The notes below the pieces were generated by a model. The model saw nothing but the letters and a program-made list of their open reading frames with translations. It ran no database searches and had not been told where the DNA came from. Shown here one piece after another: positions 1 through 11,100 of a DNA stretch of 64,000 nt. Position numbers and translations under genes: made by a program. Every line of letters begins with the position of its first letter. The first letter of the stretch is position 1. Source of the stretch: Parelaphostrongylus tenuis (taxonomy: Eukaryota > Nematoda > Chromadorea > Rhabditida > Metastrongylidae); the NCBI GenBank assembly GCA_019055375.1, contig JAHQIW010000251.1, positions 120,445 through 184,444 of the forward strand. The letters run 5' to 3'.

Positions 1-290
1 CCACGAAAGTTTTTTTCCCCTTAAATCTGTGCTTTTCGCCCGTTTCATTCATTTTAGTTACAGAGTTCAGATATGCTATTAATCGTAACTTCGTTGCTTT
101 ATGATATCTTCCAATCCCGTTCAATCGGTTTCGCAAATTATATTTCATGCGCAACTTGATCTTGTTAGAGTTCTAGCCTGTTGATTTCAGATAAAATTCT
201 AAGAAAATACGATTTCTTCTATGCTCCAAAGTGGTTATCACTATCCTTACTGTTACTGTCGTTATCGGCGAAACGTTGAACCACTAAATC

Positions 291-299
291 GAATTACAG
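291..299 (+). promoter_or_regulatory. candidate spliced-leader acceptor of the DUF2358 gene
   Basis: An AAATCGAATTACAG-type acceptor ends at 299, 34 bases before the chosen ATG at 334. Nematode 5' exons commonly begin at such a site. Another AG lies at 308-309. No upstream coding exon is needed, because the leader peptide starts in this exon. Confidence 0.35.
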
Positions 300-333
300 G
301 AATTCCAGTTTCCCCTATACACTTGCGAATTTG

Positions 334-3300
334 ATGCTGCGTTGTTTCGCACCATGTGGATGGCGAGTCGCAGCGGAATGTTCGCATAGTCGTTGTGGAT
401 TCTCTACCAATATGGACTTTTCTCATGAAAAACCTGCTCCGTTTCAGTTGCAACACGTTCAGAAACGGGTTGTTGAAACGGTTAGTTCTCATATATGTTT
501 TTTGGTTCTATTTGGTTAAGAGCGTACAAATGGAAAACCGACCTCATTCGCTCGACAGGAACTTTTGATAGGAGTGTCAGTAACCATTCGAAAGATGGGA
601 TTCAGGCTGCGGTCCCACTTCGCCGATTTTTCAAAACACCCTTTTAAGACACTGTAAAATCCTACACAAAACTATGTTTCAAACGTGCATATTACTCGCC
701 GGACAGAGCTCTTTCTTTGGACTATCGGTAATCATTAGATAGCGTATTGGTAGTTGATTCTAACGATGTGATTACTTTCTAAAAAGACTATTTCTCTGCA
801 ACACAGCTGGTAAAACAAGTCGAATTCGCATGTGGCCTCTGGCCACTTCACGCCAGAGCGTTAGAATCAACTGCCTCTACGCTATCGAATGATTACTAAT
901 AGTCCAAAGGAAAAGTCCTGTCTGGCGAGAAATATGTGAGTCTACAACGAGAGAAATTTCCCTGTGTAACAACGTAAAAAGGCTTTTTCGAAATACCGGC
1001 GACGTTGTGCTGTAGTCTGAAGTCTTAGCTTTCCAGTAATTACTAACACTCCTGTGAAAGTCCCTGTTCGACCAATGAGGTCGGTTTATCAATTGTCCCT
1101 TGAACTAAATAGAACCTTTTTCTTCTCTTTTCCGTTATCGGCATCCATTTTTTTGTAGAGGTCTTTTTTTTACTGGTCAGTCATTTTTCAGTAGACTTTT
1201 AATAATCATTTGGAAGCTTCAGTATGGATGATTTCGAAAGTGTACATGGTTTTGAAAAGTCCTCCGTACTTCAGAGTAGCACTGAAAATAAAATTGTACT
1301 TCACGCTCGTTATCGCGTGTATTTGTGTTATCTGTTTAGGAATTTTTCTCTCCATTTCGTAGAAATTCATAGGTTTCTCTATTGTAGTTGTAGAAGAAGC
1401 TTTGTTCCATTTGGAACTGGCTTAGACTTTTCATTTTCATTTCAAATTTCCAAATACGCCCGCTAATAAGCCTAAGCCTAAGCCTGCACACGAAGAGCAA
1501 TGAATGTGTTCAGGAAATTTTTGATTATTGAAGTCAAATGTACCTCATTTAGAGCTTTTCCAAAACGCAGAAAAAAACCCCAAATTAATTTTAAAAAATC
1601 ACGTGTCATAATTGCGCTGCGCGATCGATACACTACATAATCGCTCACACATCTCAGCCACCAAGAAATATCTTCCGAGTCGTCATCTTATTTTCGCTGT
1701 TGCTACAAATCAAGAAGGTTTTTGATAAATAAAAAGCAGCATTTGATTTTGCGGGATCCCTGCTATCAATGATTACTGAAAGTCTGAGGAAAAATCGAAC
1801 AGTGTGTTGTCCTTGAAAAGAAAAAGTGGGACATTACGGAAGGGAATCGTGTTTTTTTTTTTTTTTATAAAATCTCCAGATTAAGAATCTATTCAGGTTC
1901 CTCTTATGTTCAAACAACGACTGGATTATACCTTCTATCGCAAGGATGTCTTCTGTGATGATCAGATATTTGGTTTTCAGAAGCAGTACGTTATTTTGAA
2001 TATTTTTTTTAACTAAACACTCTATTTCTGGTTTTCACTATTTTCCTAGATTTAGATTATCATTACGTGAAGTTTGTGTGTACTTGGCTACTTACAAGGC
2101 GTTATTTCACTCTGTTAAGTATCCATATAATAGGAAATTTAGTTTTGTTCTGCATTCATCACCCTCTGGCACATTCTTGACTGTTCAACCTAAGCTCAAC
2201 ACGATGTTTTTGTAAATAAGAATTCTATTTCGTTACGTATGTCGTGCTTGGCTTGTCATAATATCCCAGAATCGTCGTTCGACTGAACTCAGATTTCGCT
2301 GCCGTCACAGAAGTGACTATCATCATGATAGAATTCAACTTTCAAGGCTCCTTCTCTCCGAGGTGGAACACTTCTGTCACGGCAGTCCCAAAATTTTTAG
2401 GAAATTACTTTTGACTCGCAACCAACGTAATGGTGAGATGACATAACAGGTCGCGAAGGTGCGCTGAAATTCATGTAAAACTGACCACGTCCATAGATAA
2501 CGGTTTCCCATGAACGAGACAGTTATAAGAAATGCTAGGATCCAGCTGTCTTTCGAAGCGGGTTATTGGTCCTTTGCTGACGGCCGCTGATTGATTTTCG
2601 CAAAGAGCACGCGATCATTTTTATTTGATAAGCTTTTGTTTTCTTTATTTCGATTACGTTCATCGGGCTTTTTGTAACGCTGTAGTACTTGAGAAGAAAA
2701 TTCCGATTGTGATATATACTTTTCTTTTCGCTCCAGCACTGCTCTTTGAAGACCTTTTCATAAAACAAATTTATCCTAGGAATCATCGAGATTTGTGCTA
2801 TTGAATGAATATCATTATAGTCCCTAGTTGTGCAAACAGAATACTCCAAGTATGAGACATTATTCTATTTTCGCTGATATAGCGCAGTAAGAAAGCCTTT
2901 TCGTAAACCAAGCGCAGTGTTAAGATTGCCGAGATTTGTGCTTCCGAATAATTACTGAAATTCGTGTGAAATAACTCTGCCTAGCGAAATACGCTGAAAA
3001 TTCGTACACTGAAAACGAAGTTCACCGCTCGCATAGGGTTGAGTTAGTATCATGTTAGTTAGTAATGAGTTTCTTGTGACGTCGTTGTTTTTAATATGGA
3101 GATGGGGTCAGTATCCATATTGAAATAGAAGAATGAAGTTGTCTTAGCGTATCCGATAGTGTTGAGCAATATACAGGACATCGAGCTTTAGGCGGAAATC
3201 GAACCCGCATCTCACTATCCCCGAAGGCGCATGGTAGTTCGATCCCTGTACGAGGTTCATAGTTTTGGATTTGACTGAGCATTATCGGCTATATATTTAT

Positions 3301-6025
3301 AACATCGTACTACCGATAGGTGCGGCTAAAGAAAAAGAGTGGTTGTCTCAGTGGTTCCAACTTCTCTGTTAAAATACGTTTTCTTTTCTTTTCAGCGGAT
3401 TAGATCAACTTATGCGTCATCTGGGGACGATTAGTGTTTTAGGTCAATTTACTCTGCCACATGTGGAAATGGAGGTATCTGCTTCTTCAGTTGTGTCGTC
3501 GTAACCTCAGTTTTTTGTCCTTAAATCTTCTTTTTCAACAGACGATCAGTGTGATCCCGGTGATCGAGGACGGAACAGTTCGATGCCGCTGGCGTGTGAA
3601 ATACGTCTCATTTGCTCGACTGATCGTGAATCCACGTCTATTTAGATTCGATTATCGCATCAAAAATGTAAGATGTTATGTATTCGAATGACTTAGAATA
3701 GTTAAATTCATGGAGTATATATTTCTAAATTATTTTTCATGTTACTTCAATGGTCCATTTTTCATATGCTTTTGAGTTAAAGTTTTCCTTACTAGTAATT
3801 TTTTTCTGGATTAGTGGCTCTCAAAACAATGAAATCGGAAAGTTTCTGATACTTTTGGTCACGACAAAGTCTCGGCGCTGGCCTTTGCAGACCAGCGTTG
3901 GTATGCAGGCGATGTCGCGCTGTCGCTTCCGCGACAATCGCGGGAGGCGGCATCTGCACGTGCATGCGTTCTGGCTGTCTGCGCCTGCTTTCCCACAAGA
4001 TGCTCCTGCCAAAAAAAGCAAGAAAAATATGTGAAAAAGAATAGGAAACCGTTGCAAGGTTGAAACAATTTGTTTAGAAAAGAGGACCTTATCTTCTCTT
4101 CGTCATTGCAGCTTACTGTGAAGATTTTTCAAGAAACCAGTTCGAGTGCTGAGATCTCACGTTCTCACGTTTATCGTATGATTGCTAGAGTTCTAGTGGG
4201 AAAGTTCTGTTTGATAAAAGGCAGGAAAACACGAGAACATTCACACACGAGAACAACAGCCCCACACAATGCGATGCCACATATATCCCCATTAAAAGTG
4301 AAGGATGAAGGATAAAAGGATAAAGGGTTCTTTTTGGTTATAAGAGGATAAATGAATATTCGACGTCATTTGTTGGGCAGGACCTTTTCATAGGAAAAGC
4401 TTATATTTCTGCCTAAGGGTCTACGTAGCCGGTTTTCGAAAATACTTTTCTATAACGGTGTAAAATCTGAAAAAATTATGTCTCAGGTGGGCATATTCTT
4501 ACCAGACATAGCTCCTTTTTTAGACTTAGTAAGCACTCAATAGCGTAATGTTTGCTGATTCCAACACTGTGCATATATCCTGAAGAGATCGTTTCTCTGC
4601 AACTCAACATGTAAAATATGTTGATTTCGTAAGTAAAGTGATCTTGGGCCAATTCATTGGCCACTCGGTGAGGCAGCAATGGGTATTGCTCAATTATCGA
4701 TCGATTTTCGACCGGTTTTGTTCTAGTACGATCTTTGTTATTCAATCAGGAATTGTTTCCCCGCTTTGAAAGGAGAGCTCCAAATCAAGCGTATGACTCT
4801 GCTACAAAAAGACTTTTAATATTTTTATTTTGTCCATAAATACACATAAATCAATCATTATGATCACTTTGTTGGGATTGAGGAGTCCAGAACGTTTTAA
4901 TTGCTTTCAATAGTGACTCGAACAAATTCGGAAACTATGAGATTTTCCCTGCACACTCATATACTTGGAAACCGATCGGTCATCGCATCAGCCGCTCTTG
5001 CTGCCTCACCCAGCTGCCGTGAATTGGCTAAAAACCACCTTACTCACGCATGTGAATCAATCTTATTTTCTCTGTGTTGCAGAGAAACGCTGTTTCTAGG
5101 AGATAAGCACAGCGTTGGACTCAGCAAACATTACGCTATTGAATGACTACTAATAGTCCATAGCGAGAGCTCTGTGGGGCGAGAAATATGCGCTTCTGAA
5201 GCACTAGGGATTCCCTTTTGTGACAGCGTCAAAACAAGGCTTTTTTAAAAACCGGCCACGTCGGGCTGTAGCTAGGAATCTCAGCTTCGAGTGAAAACTA
5301 ACACTTCTATGAAAAGTTCCTGCCCAGCAAATGAGGTCGGATATTCATTTGCTGATCTCCTCTCTCCGACACACGCTGATCGATAGTTTGATTCCGCGCT
5401 CAAAGATCACCAAGCCTTCAATCTTTCCGGGTGAATTGTGGTCAGAGTTGTCTGTGTGGATAGCAGCACTGACTTGATACATCGATAGACCATCGCGAGT
5501 CATTGTAAATGAGAGATATGAAATCAGTCATCTCAAAAGATGCCAGAAGAAAGCGCATTCCGCGGGGATTGATCAGCTTCACGTGGTTTATTTTTCGTCC
5601 CAGTAGAATAATGATAATAGTAATTATTATAGAAATGGAAATAGCATTAGCGGAGTGGTTGTAATAATGGCAGTATAAGTAAAAAAAACGTAAAGGTAAT
5701 AATTCAGCTCAGTTGGTACGATGGCTACTCCGTATTGACGGTTGACGGGAATGGACATGTATTCAAAATTACCATACAAAAGGTGACTTTTTTGACTACT
5801 AGTTTGATTATAATGCTTTGTTTTCTGAAAGATTCACTTGTTTTTCTAATCACGATTTAGACACGCCGAGACGAAGGCACGTTGCTCGATGAGAAAAGTC
5901 CTAAAGATGAATTAGCTAAGAAAATAGCTACACTACGACCAAGTCCGGCAGCCACGCATTTTACTCCTGAACGACCGGATAGTGATGGTTTAGCGGAAAG
6001 ACGTCGTCAAGCAAGATCTAGATGA
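334..6025 (+). CDS. C6orf136/DUF2358-like protein, probably mitochondrial, six exons
   Basis: Exons 334-480, 1897-1985, 3396-3474, 3542-3667, 5708-5782 and 5861-6025 join in phase to give 226 residues. All introns are GT-AG, and an AG at about 298-299 could take a spliced leader. The first ~27 residues (MLRCFAPCGWRVAAECSHSR, then CGFSTN) are rich in Arg, Ala and Ser with no acid until Glu16, which suits a mitochondrial presequence. The central part (about residues 45-172) matches the DUF2358/C6orf136 pattern as I know it: a QRLDYTFYRKDV segment, then GLDQLMRHLG, a CRWRVKY strand, LFRFDYRIKN, and WYDGYSVLTVDGNGHVFKI. The C-terminal exon is charged and ends RRRQARSR. The molecular role of the family is not known to me. 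Introns 1 and 4 carry FB1 foldbacks. The start is the first ATG in the frame. Family assignment is from memory of conserved positions; exon structure is seen directly. Confidence 0.78.
536..1092. repeat. FB1 foldback element in intron 1
   Basis: The left arm (536 to about 835) and right arm (about 840-1092) are imperfect reverse complements: the start AACCGACCTCATTCG pairs with the end CCAATGAGGTCGGTTT, and both arms carry the TAGTAATCATT, CGAGAAATATG/CATATT and CAGCGCTGTAG-like blocks. The same block order recurs at least ten times in this window. No transposase is seen inside, so it is MITE-like and presumably non-autonomous. Confidence 0.7.
1467..1485 (-). repeat. interstitial telomere-like repeat
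   Basis: TAAGCC is repeated three times (19 bases), the reverse complement of the nematode telomere hexamer TTAGGC. It is too short to act as a telomere here; it could be a repair scar or chance. Confidence 0.6.
2299..2385. repeat. short hairpin in intron 2 of the DUF2358 gene
   Basis: CTGCCGTCACAGAAGTG at 2299-2315 pairs with CACTTCTGTCACGGCAG at 2369-2385 with one mismatch over 17 bases, leaving a 53-base loop. The stem is shorter than a normal pre-miRNA, so a small inverted repeat is likelier. Confidence 0.5.
2655..2990. repeat. FB1-related repeat, degraded, both orientations
   Basis: Blocks resembling the FB1 monomer (GCTGTAG, gap, TTTTCATA, then CGAGATTTGTGCTATTGAATGA) are followed by a second set in the other orientation ending CCGAGATTTGTGCTTCCGAATAATTACT. 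It lies in intron 2 and has no coding content that I can support. Confidence 0.5.
3188..3250 (-). repeat. tRNA-derived SINE head
   Basis: On the minus strand the sequence shows a box-B-like GCGGGTTCGATTTCCGCC with a self-pairing T arm, preceded by a degraded box A. The flanking motif TATATTTATAACATC near 3290 also occurs beside the SINE at 57.8 kb, which ties the two to one family. A functional tRNA is unlikely because the D and anticodon arms do not fold well. Confidence 0.55.
3870..4010. repeat. GC-rich dispersed repeat in intron 4
   Basis: This island stands out against AT-rich surroundings. Read on the minus strand it shares the blocks CAGATGCCGC and GCGACAGCGCGACATCGCC with 16,950-17,050 (GCAGATGCCGC, CAGCGCGACACCGC). 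So it is a repeat and not a coding exon, although open frames cross it. Confidence 0.5.
4373..5342. repeat. large FB1 foldback in intron 4
   Basis: Arms of roughly 320 bases (4373-4710 and about 4960-5342) are imperfect inverted copies. Paired blocks include GGCAGGACCTTTTCATAGG with CTATGAAAAGTTCCTGCC, and GTGAGGCAGCAA with TTGCTGCCTCAC. The loop of about 250 bases shows nothing recognisable. It makes up nearly half of this 2-kb intron. Confidence 0.7.
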
Positions 6026-8161
6026 TAACGGAGTACAGTGATCAGATCTTGAATCTTGGAGAAAGAACAAAATGGTGCTGTTATTTCAACAATCTCGATT
6101 TTTCGACGATCAGAACTGCTCCTTTTTCACAAAGTTCCTTTGGTGCAAATCGTATACTCTTATGTGTATTGGTAGAAAAATTCGAAATACTTTGTGAAGA
6201 AAAAGCGGTGCGCCTCATTAGTGACAAAATCAAGTGGTTCTGTTGCAACTTGGTACAATTCCTTTATTCCCTATCATTTTTCAACCAATTGAGGGCAGCG
6301 CCTTTTCGGGTTTATGAGACTTCCAATGGCCATTCGATAGCTTAAATCTCGTTGATTTTGATACTATAATTGGATTTTAAAAAGCCTCCTTAGTTCGCTA
6401 TAACATAGGAGGTAAAATTGAGTTTCACATTCGTCACGCAGTTCTTGTCGGCTGGAGTGTGAGACTGACTGGATAGTGGGATTTCGCAGCATTTGCAATA
6501 ACGGCTCTGAGGCGGTTAGGAATTGTGGATCGTCTTTTAATAGACAGCAGATCTTTGATAGTAAGAACTTAGGTGATTTTAAGTTGAGCATGGTTTTTGC
6601 AAAGGTCTTCATCTAGCGCTGGAAGAGCGTGAAGATTATGTTTTGTATTGTAGACTCAGGCTGTTCAGGCTAGAGATTAGTAGCGGATTTAGTTGTCAAT
6701 ATGAAGTGATATCAAAAGCATAAGACATGGGATGAACGCTGCAATAAGCGTCCAGTGTTTTTTTTTCTATTTCTATTACTATAGCTCGTTGATCAGACCT
6801 TTTCAGGAAAAGCACAGTTTTGAAATCGCCGAGAATCGTACTGTAGAATGGTTATTCAAAGTCTGAGGGATAAGCAAAAAAGTCCTTGTCCTCTGAGGGT
6901 TTAAATGAGTGGTTGAAGATTGCGGTAGAGTATCAAGAGAATATGTTGCCCACCTTGCAATTTACGTTTTCAATGACTAACGCTAAATCTCGTATCTATC
7001 TAGTGCCTTAACTTTGTGCAGACCCATCTCGTCTACGAATTCCTCAGTCATTATACGCGGTAAAAGCTCTAGCATATGCGCTCGACATTGTACAGAATTG
7101 AAGTGACTCTATGGGGTCTTTTGCTTCTTTCTACACATTTTGGGGAAATTGTAACTAGTGTTTGTATAGCTCAATGTAAATGTAACATTGTGGTATTTAC
7201 ACCAATCTCGTCTCCATCTCCAGTTTCTTCCGTCGTTCAAAGAACAACTTATCCCATATGTTACTGTGTCCAATACTTTACAGTTTTGAGCAACAATATT
7301 TACATGTTCAACTTGAATAGCTCAGATATATGTATAGGGTATGCTACTGGTAATGCTAGGAATTTTGCTTCAGTACTCGGTGATTTTGCAATTTTGTATT
7401 CAGTATGCAGTAGTTACGAAAATGTATAATTAATTCTCAGTAGAGCAGTTTCTGCCCCATGAGTAGTATTTTCCCATTTTTTTTTGCCTCGGAGTTTGAG
7501 CAGTAGAAACTTTAACCTTTGTTTACCTGTTGTGCTGATTTTTTTTTCAGTATTGTTTAGATTACTAACCTGACACGGGAGTTTTTATTCTTTAGCCCTT
7601 TCGAGACCGTGGATCCACGACCTCTGAATTTCCAACTGGCTTCTCGGACGGTCTGCTCCGTCTCCTCTGCATCTCCAACACCTTGCGTACCGTTGGGAGA
7701 CGCAACAGCCTGCCATTGATGACGCAGCACCTGAGGCCTTAAGAATGGAGATGAGGTGGAGCAGACGGTTTAGAGTTGCCAATTCGAGATGCAGGGGCCG
7801 TGGGTCCACAGTTCAACGCAGATCAATTTGTTTATGAAAAACGAGGACTTTGAAACGTTGACCGATTAGGTGGTTTTGTACCAGACTCGTGTCACTCCAG
7901 GTCGGTAATCTGGAGCAATATCTATTATTCTTGCTCGGATCAATGGAGTTTGATTTTGTATGATGTTTGTAATTTTTTTTATTAATTAGACTGAGGTGAA
8001 ATACCGTCATTGTACTGACTGTTACTGTTTGCCACTGTATACATTACTGAAGCGTTTCAAAATATTATGTCTTCATTAGCTTTTGTATTTGGTGAAAACT
8101 GCTTGTACATACTTTGTGCATTGAATCCCCCTTAAGTTTGTTAATGTGATGTTAAGGAAGG
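6026..8161. other. intergenic DNA between the DUF2358 gene and ucr-2
   Basis: There is no convincing exon in these 2.1 kb. FB1 blocks occur at about 6240-6610 and 6795-6870, and an unrelated hairpin at 7602-7812. A short open stretch after the AG at 7018-7019 ends quickly; it could be 3' UTR or chance. A 117-codon ORF starting near 7076 has no recognised features. Confidence 0.5.
7602..7812. repeat. GC-rich hairpin element, about 210 bp
   Basis: About 65 bases at each end are imperfect inverted copies: CCGTGGATCCACGACC on the left against the GGGCCGTGGGTCCACAG end on the right, and CGGTCTGCTCCGTCTCC against GGTGGAGCAGACGG. It does not resemble the FB1, R, S or T elements. ORFs on both strands are consequences of the symmetry. 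Confidence 0.6.
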
Positions 8162-11100
8162 ATGCTAATTCGACGTACTGTACGCTACGCCCACGCGGCA
8201 GCTGCTGCTTCGGCTGCTCATAGGTCGGCTACTAAAGAACAGGTGGTTCGCTATTTATTCTCTATTTTGTATAGTAGTTGTTCTCCTCTGCGTTATAGAC
8301 TGAACAAATTACCAAACTTCCGAGTGGTCTGACTGTTGCTTCTGTCGATCATAAAGGCCCCATTAGTCAGTTGGTGAGTTCGTTGACTTTGAATTTTTAG
8401 TCGTTTTTCAGATTAACTAAGAATTCTCTCTTCAAGTAAGCTCACGAAATCTAATGTTTATGTGAAGTAGTTTGAGCCTTTACAGACGACGTGCATCGTT
8501 CTCAATGCACGAATTTCAGAAATCTTCTCCTCTGCGCAGGTTTTTTTCCAAATAGATTTTTGGTAGTTATTCGAAATTGTTTTCGACGGTTATAAAACTG
8601 TGTTTGCTTTCTGAAAAGGCCTTCTTACAGCGCTGTAGCACAGAACATAAAATTAATTCCACACGTGGAGTGCTTTGTTTGCACGGTTAGGACTTTTGGA
8701 TGGCTTTTCATCATACTATGCTAATGCTCTTTCATCAGCGCAAATCTCGGCGATTTTGTAGCTAGATCTGGTTTTTCAGAAAGTCTGCTTAGTACCCTAT
8801 AGAAGCGGGAGGAAAATTACGTTTCACACTCGAAGTTTTCTCCGCGCGCAAGAGTTATGTAAACATGAAAAGTATGAAAAACCTGCTACTTATAATCGAA
8901 ACAGGGAAGAAACCTCATCAAAATAAAATCGCGCACCCTTTGCGAAAATCAGTTCTGCCGTCCACAAAGAGTTAGCCTTTACAAATACATTGAAACTGCT
9001 TTCCTGTCCAATATATTGTTTTCTAATACTGACTATTTGTAATAATTACTCGTTTGGCTTAGTGATTTTTTGTAGTTGGAGTAATAAGTAGTGACCTTTT
9101 GTTCACAAAGTTTATATCCCCTAACAGTACTCATACTGAATATTATTGAGGTGCTTCTTTTCCGAGCTGGATCCCGTTATGAGGGTCCCAATCAGCATGG
9201 ACTCGTTCATTACCTGCGTAATTCTGTTGGTAGAGATTCGGCCAACTATCCAGGTCTTAGTCTTATTTGGAGTTCAGCTGTCAGTGGAGGACGTGTGGTA
9301 AATTTGATGAGAAAGATTTATTTCTATATGTTTTTACTAAATTCCATTTATATCAGAACGCATTCTCGACGAGGGATGTGTATGGAGTGTCGATTGCGTT
9401 GCCACGTGACGAGACTTCTGTTGGTATTTCAATTCTCGGTCACATCGCTCAACCTGCGTTCAAGCCGTGGGACGTTGAAGATGTGAGTGAACGAACAGCG
9501 GTTCTATCCCATTTTGAAATGTCGTTTCGTGAAAGATCTGTGAACTTTTACTTGCAGGTTATTCCTACTCTCAAGGTGGACAACGCCTATAAACAGGCAT
9601 ACGATGTTGCATTCGAAGACATACATCGTGCCGCCTATCGTAATGGATCTCTTGCACGTTCCGTCTACGCTCCAAAAGTGGTCATTGACAAACTCAACTA
9701 TAAGGAATTAGCCGAATTCTCTGTATGTTGGTAGTTTTATGAAGGAAAAGGAGTTCATTGGATTGGGGTTGTTTTTGCATTGGCTAGAATTTTGCTTCTC
9801 TTCAGGCCAGGTACCTCACCACCGAGCAGGCAGTTCTATATGGCACAAATATCGAACATGAGCGTATGGTATTGTACGGAGAGAGTCATGCTCCAATAAA
9901 CAATGGCCAAAAAATCGATCCTACTCCCTCTCCGTACAAGGTATCGTAATTTAAATTGTTCTTTGAATGTTTTTATTATTCCCAACTAAGTAGTTTCAGC
10001 TCCTTCTGGACGGCGTCTATCCAAATAGACGCACAATTTTCTAGAGACCTTTTTCGCTGAGAAAATAAACTTCTTGAAACTTCCATTAACCATTCGAGAG
10101 CTTAAATCTCGGCAGTTTCAATAGTGTGTTTGCTTTTTGAGAAGCCTTTCCAATTGCGTTGTAGCAGCGAAAATAATATTGTCTTTCATATTCAGTATGA
10201 TTTGTTTGCTTTGCTGAGACCTGTGTATGGCTTTTCGCTAGACTTTTTGTACTCATTCGATAGCTCAAATCTCGGAGTTATTGGGGATAAGCTGGTTCTG
10301 AAAGGGGTTTATGCAGAACAGTTTAGGAGCGAAAAGAATTTGACGTTTTTTACCAATCTTATTTTGTGAAACCTTGTTCAAAAATTCAATATAGTCTGAT
10401 AGAATTTTTTTGAGCCTTTCAAGAGATCTGGTATGGCGTCTTGAGTGATAGACGTACGTTTCGGCGTCACTCGCGTTGTGAGTCACTTGGATTGCAACAT
10501 CAAGTGGATCTTTCACTTTGTCTAATTGTCTAATCTTCGTCGCCGATTGCTAACAGTAACAGAGGTGAGCCGTAAGGCATCTGGTACTGACGAGGCATCC
10601 TAGTAACGCCGAAACGTACGTGTATCACTCGAGGTGCTATACCAGACCTCTTGAAAGGCTTAAAAACATCATGTCAGTTTACGTTTCATTTGAGTTTTCT
10701 TTTTACAAAACTTTTTGGAATTTTTTTTTACAAAACGGAAAAGCCTTAACTAATGGTGAACTAGCGCGCCGCTTGCGAATTACTCTTTGCTATCGATCAA
10801 ATGTCGTCCCGAAAGGGTAATTTGGGATTATATATAACTGCTTTCATAAGTTTTGCCCTGGTGCTTGTGAAGAAGGCTGTTAATAATCAGTTCTTCAAAA
10901 AAGAGGTTACTTAGATGGATGCAGCCGTTGTGTCCCCATTAACAAACCTTTTGTAAAGGGTGGAGAATGGCGTCGTCCTGCTGGGGGATCATTAGCGCAC
11001 GTGCTACTCGCTGGTGAAGGAGCTGCATTGAGCGATGCAAAGGCGATGGCTACACAGGCGGTGTTGCTTACATCTCTTGGAAAGTCAGCAAATGTTCAGT

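Noticed and set aside
331..333. Start of the DUF2358 gene at the upstream TTG
   Set aside because: The ATG at 334 directly follows; nematode genes start at ATG.
3750..4068. Overlapping ORFs on both strands at 3.8-4.07 kb as a coding exon
   Set aside because: The GC-rich part is shared with another intron in inverted orientation, so it is a repeat; the DUF2358 exons join in phase without it.
7585..7809. 74-codon minus ORF rich in Arg and Cys
   Set aside because: It is contained in the hairpin element at 7,602-7,812.
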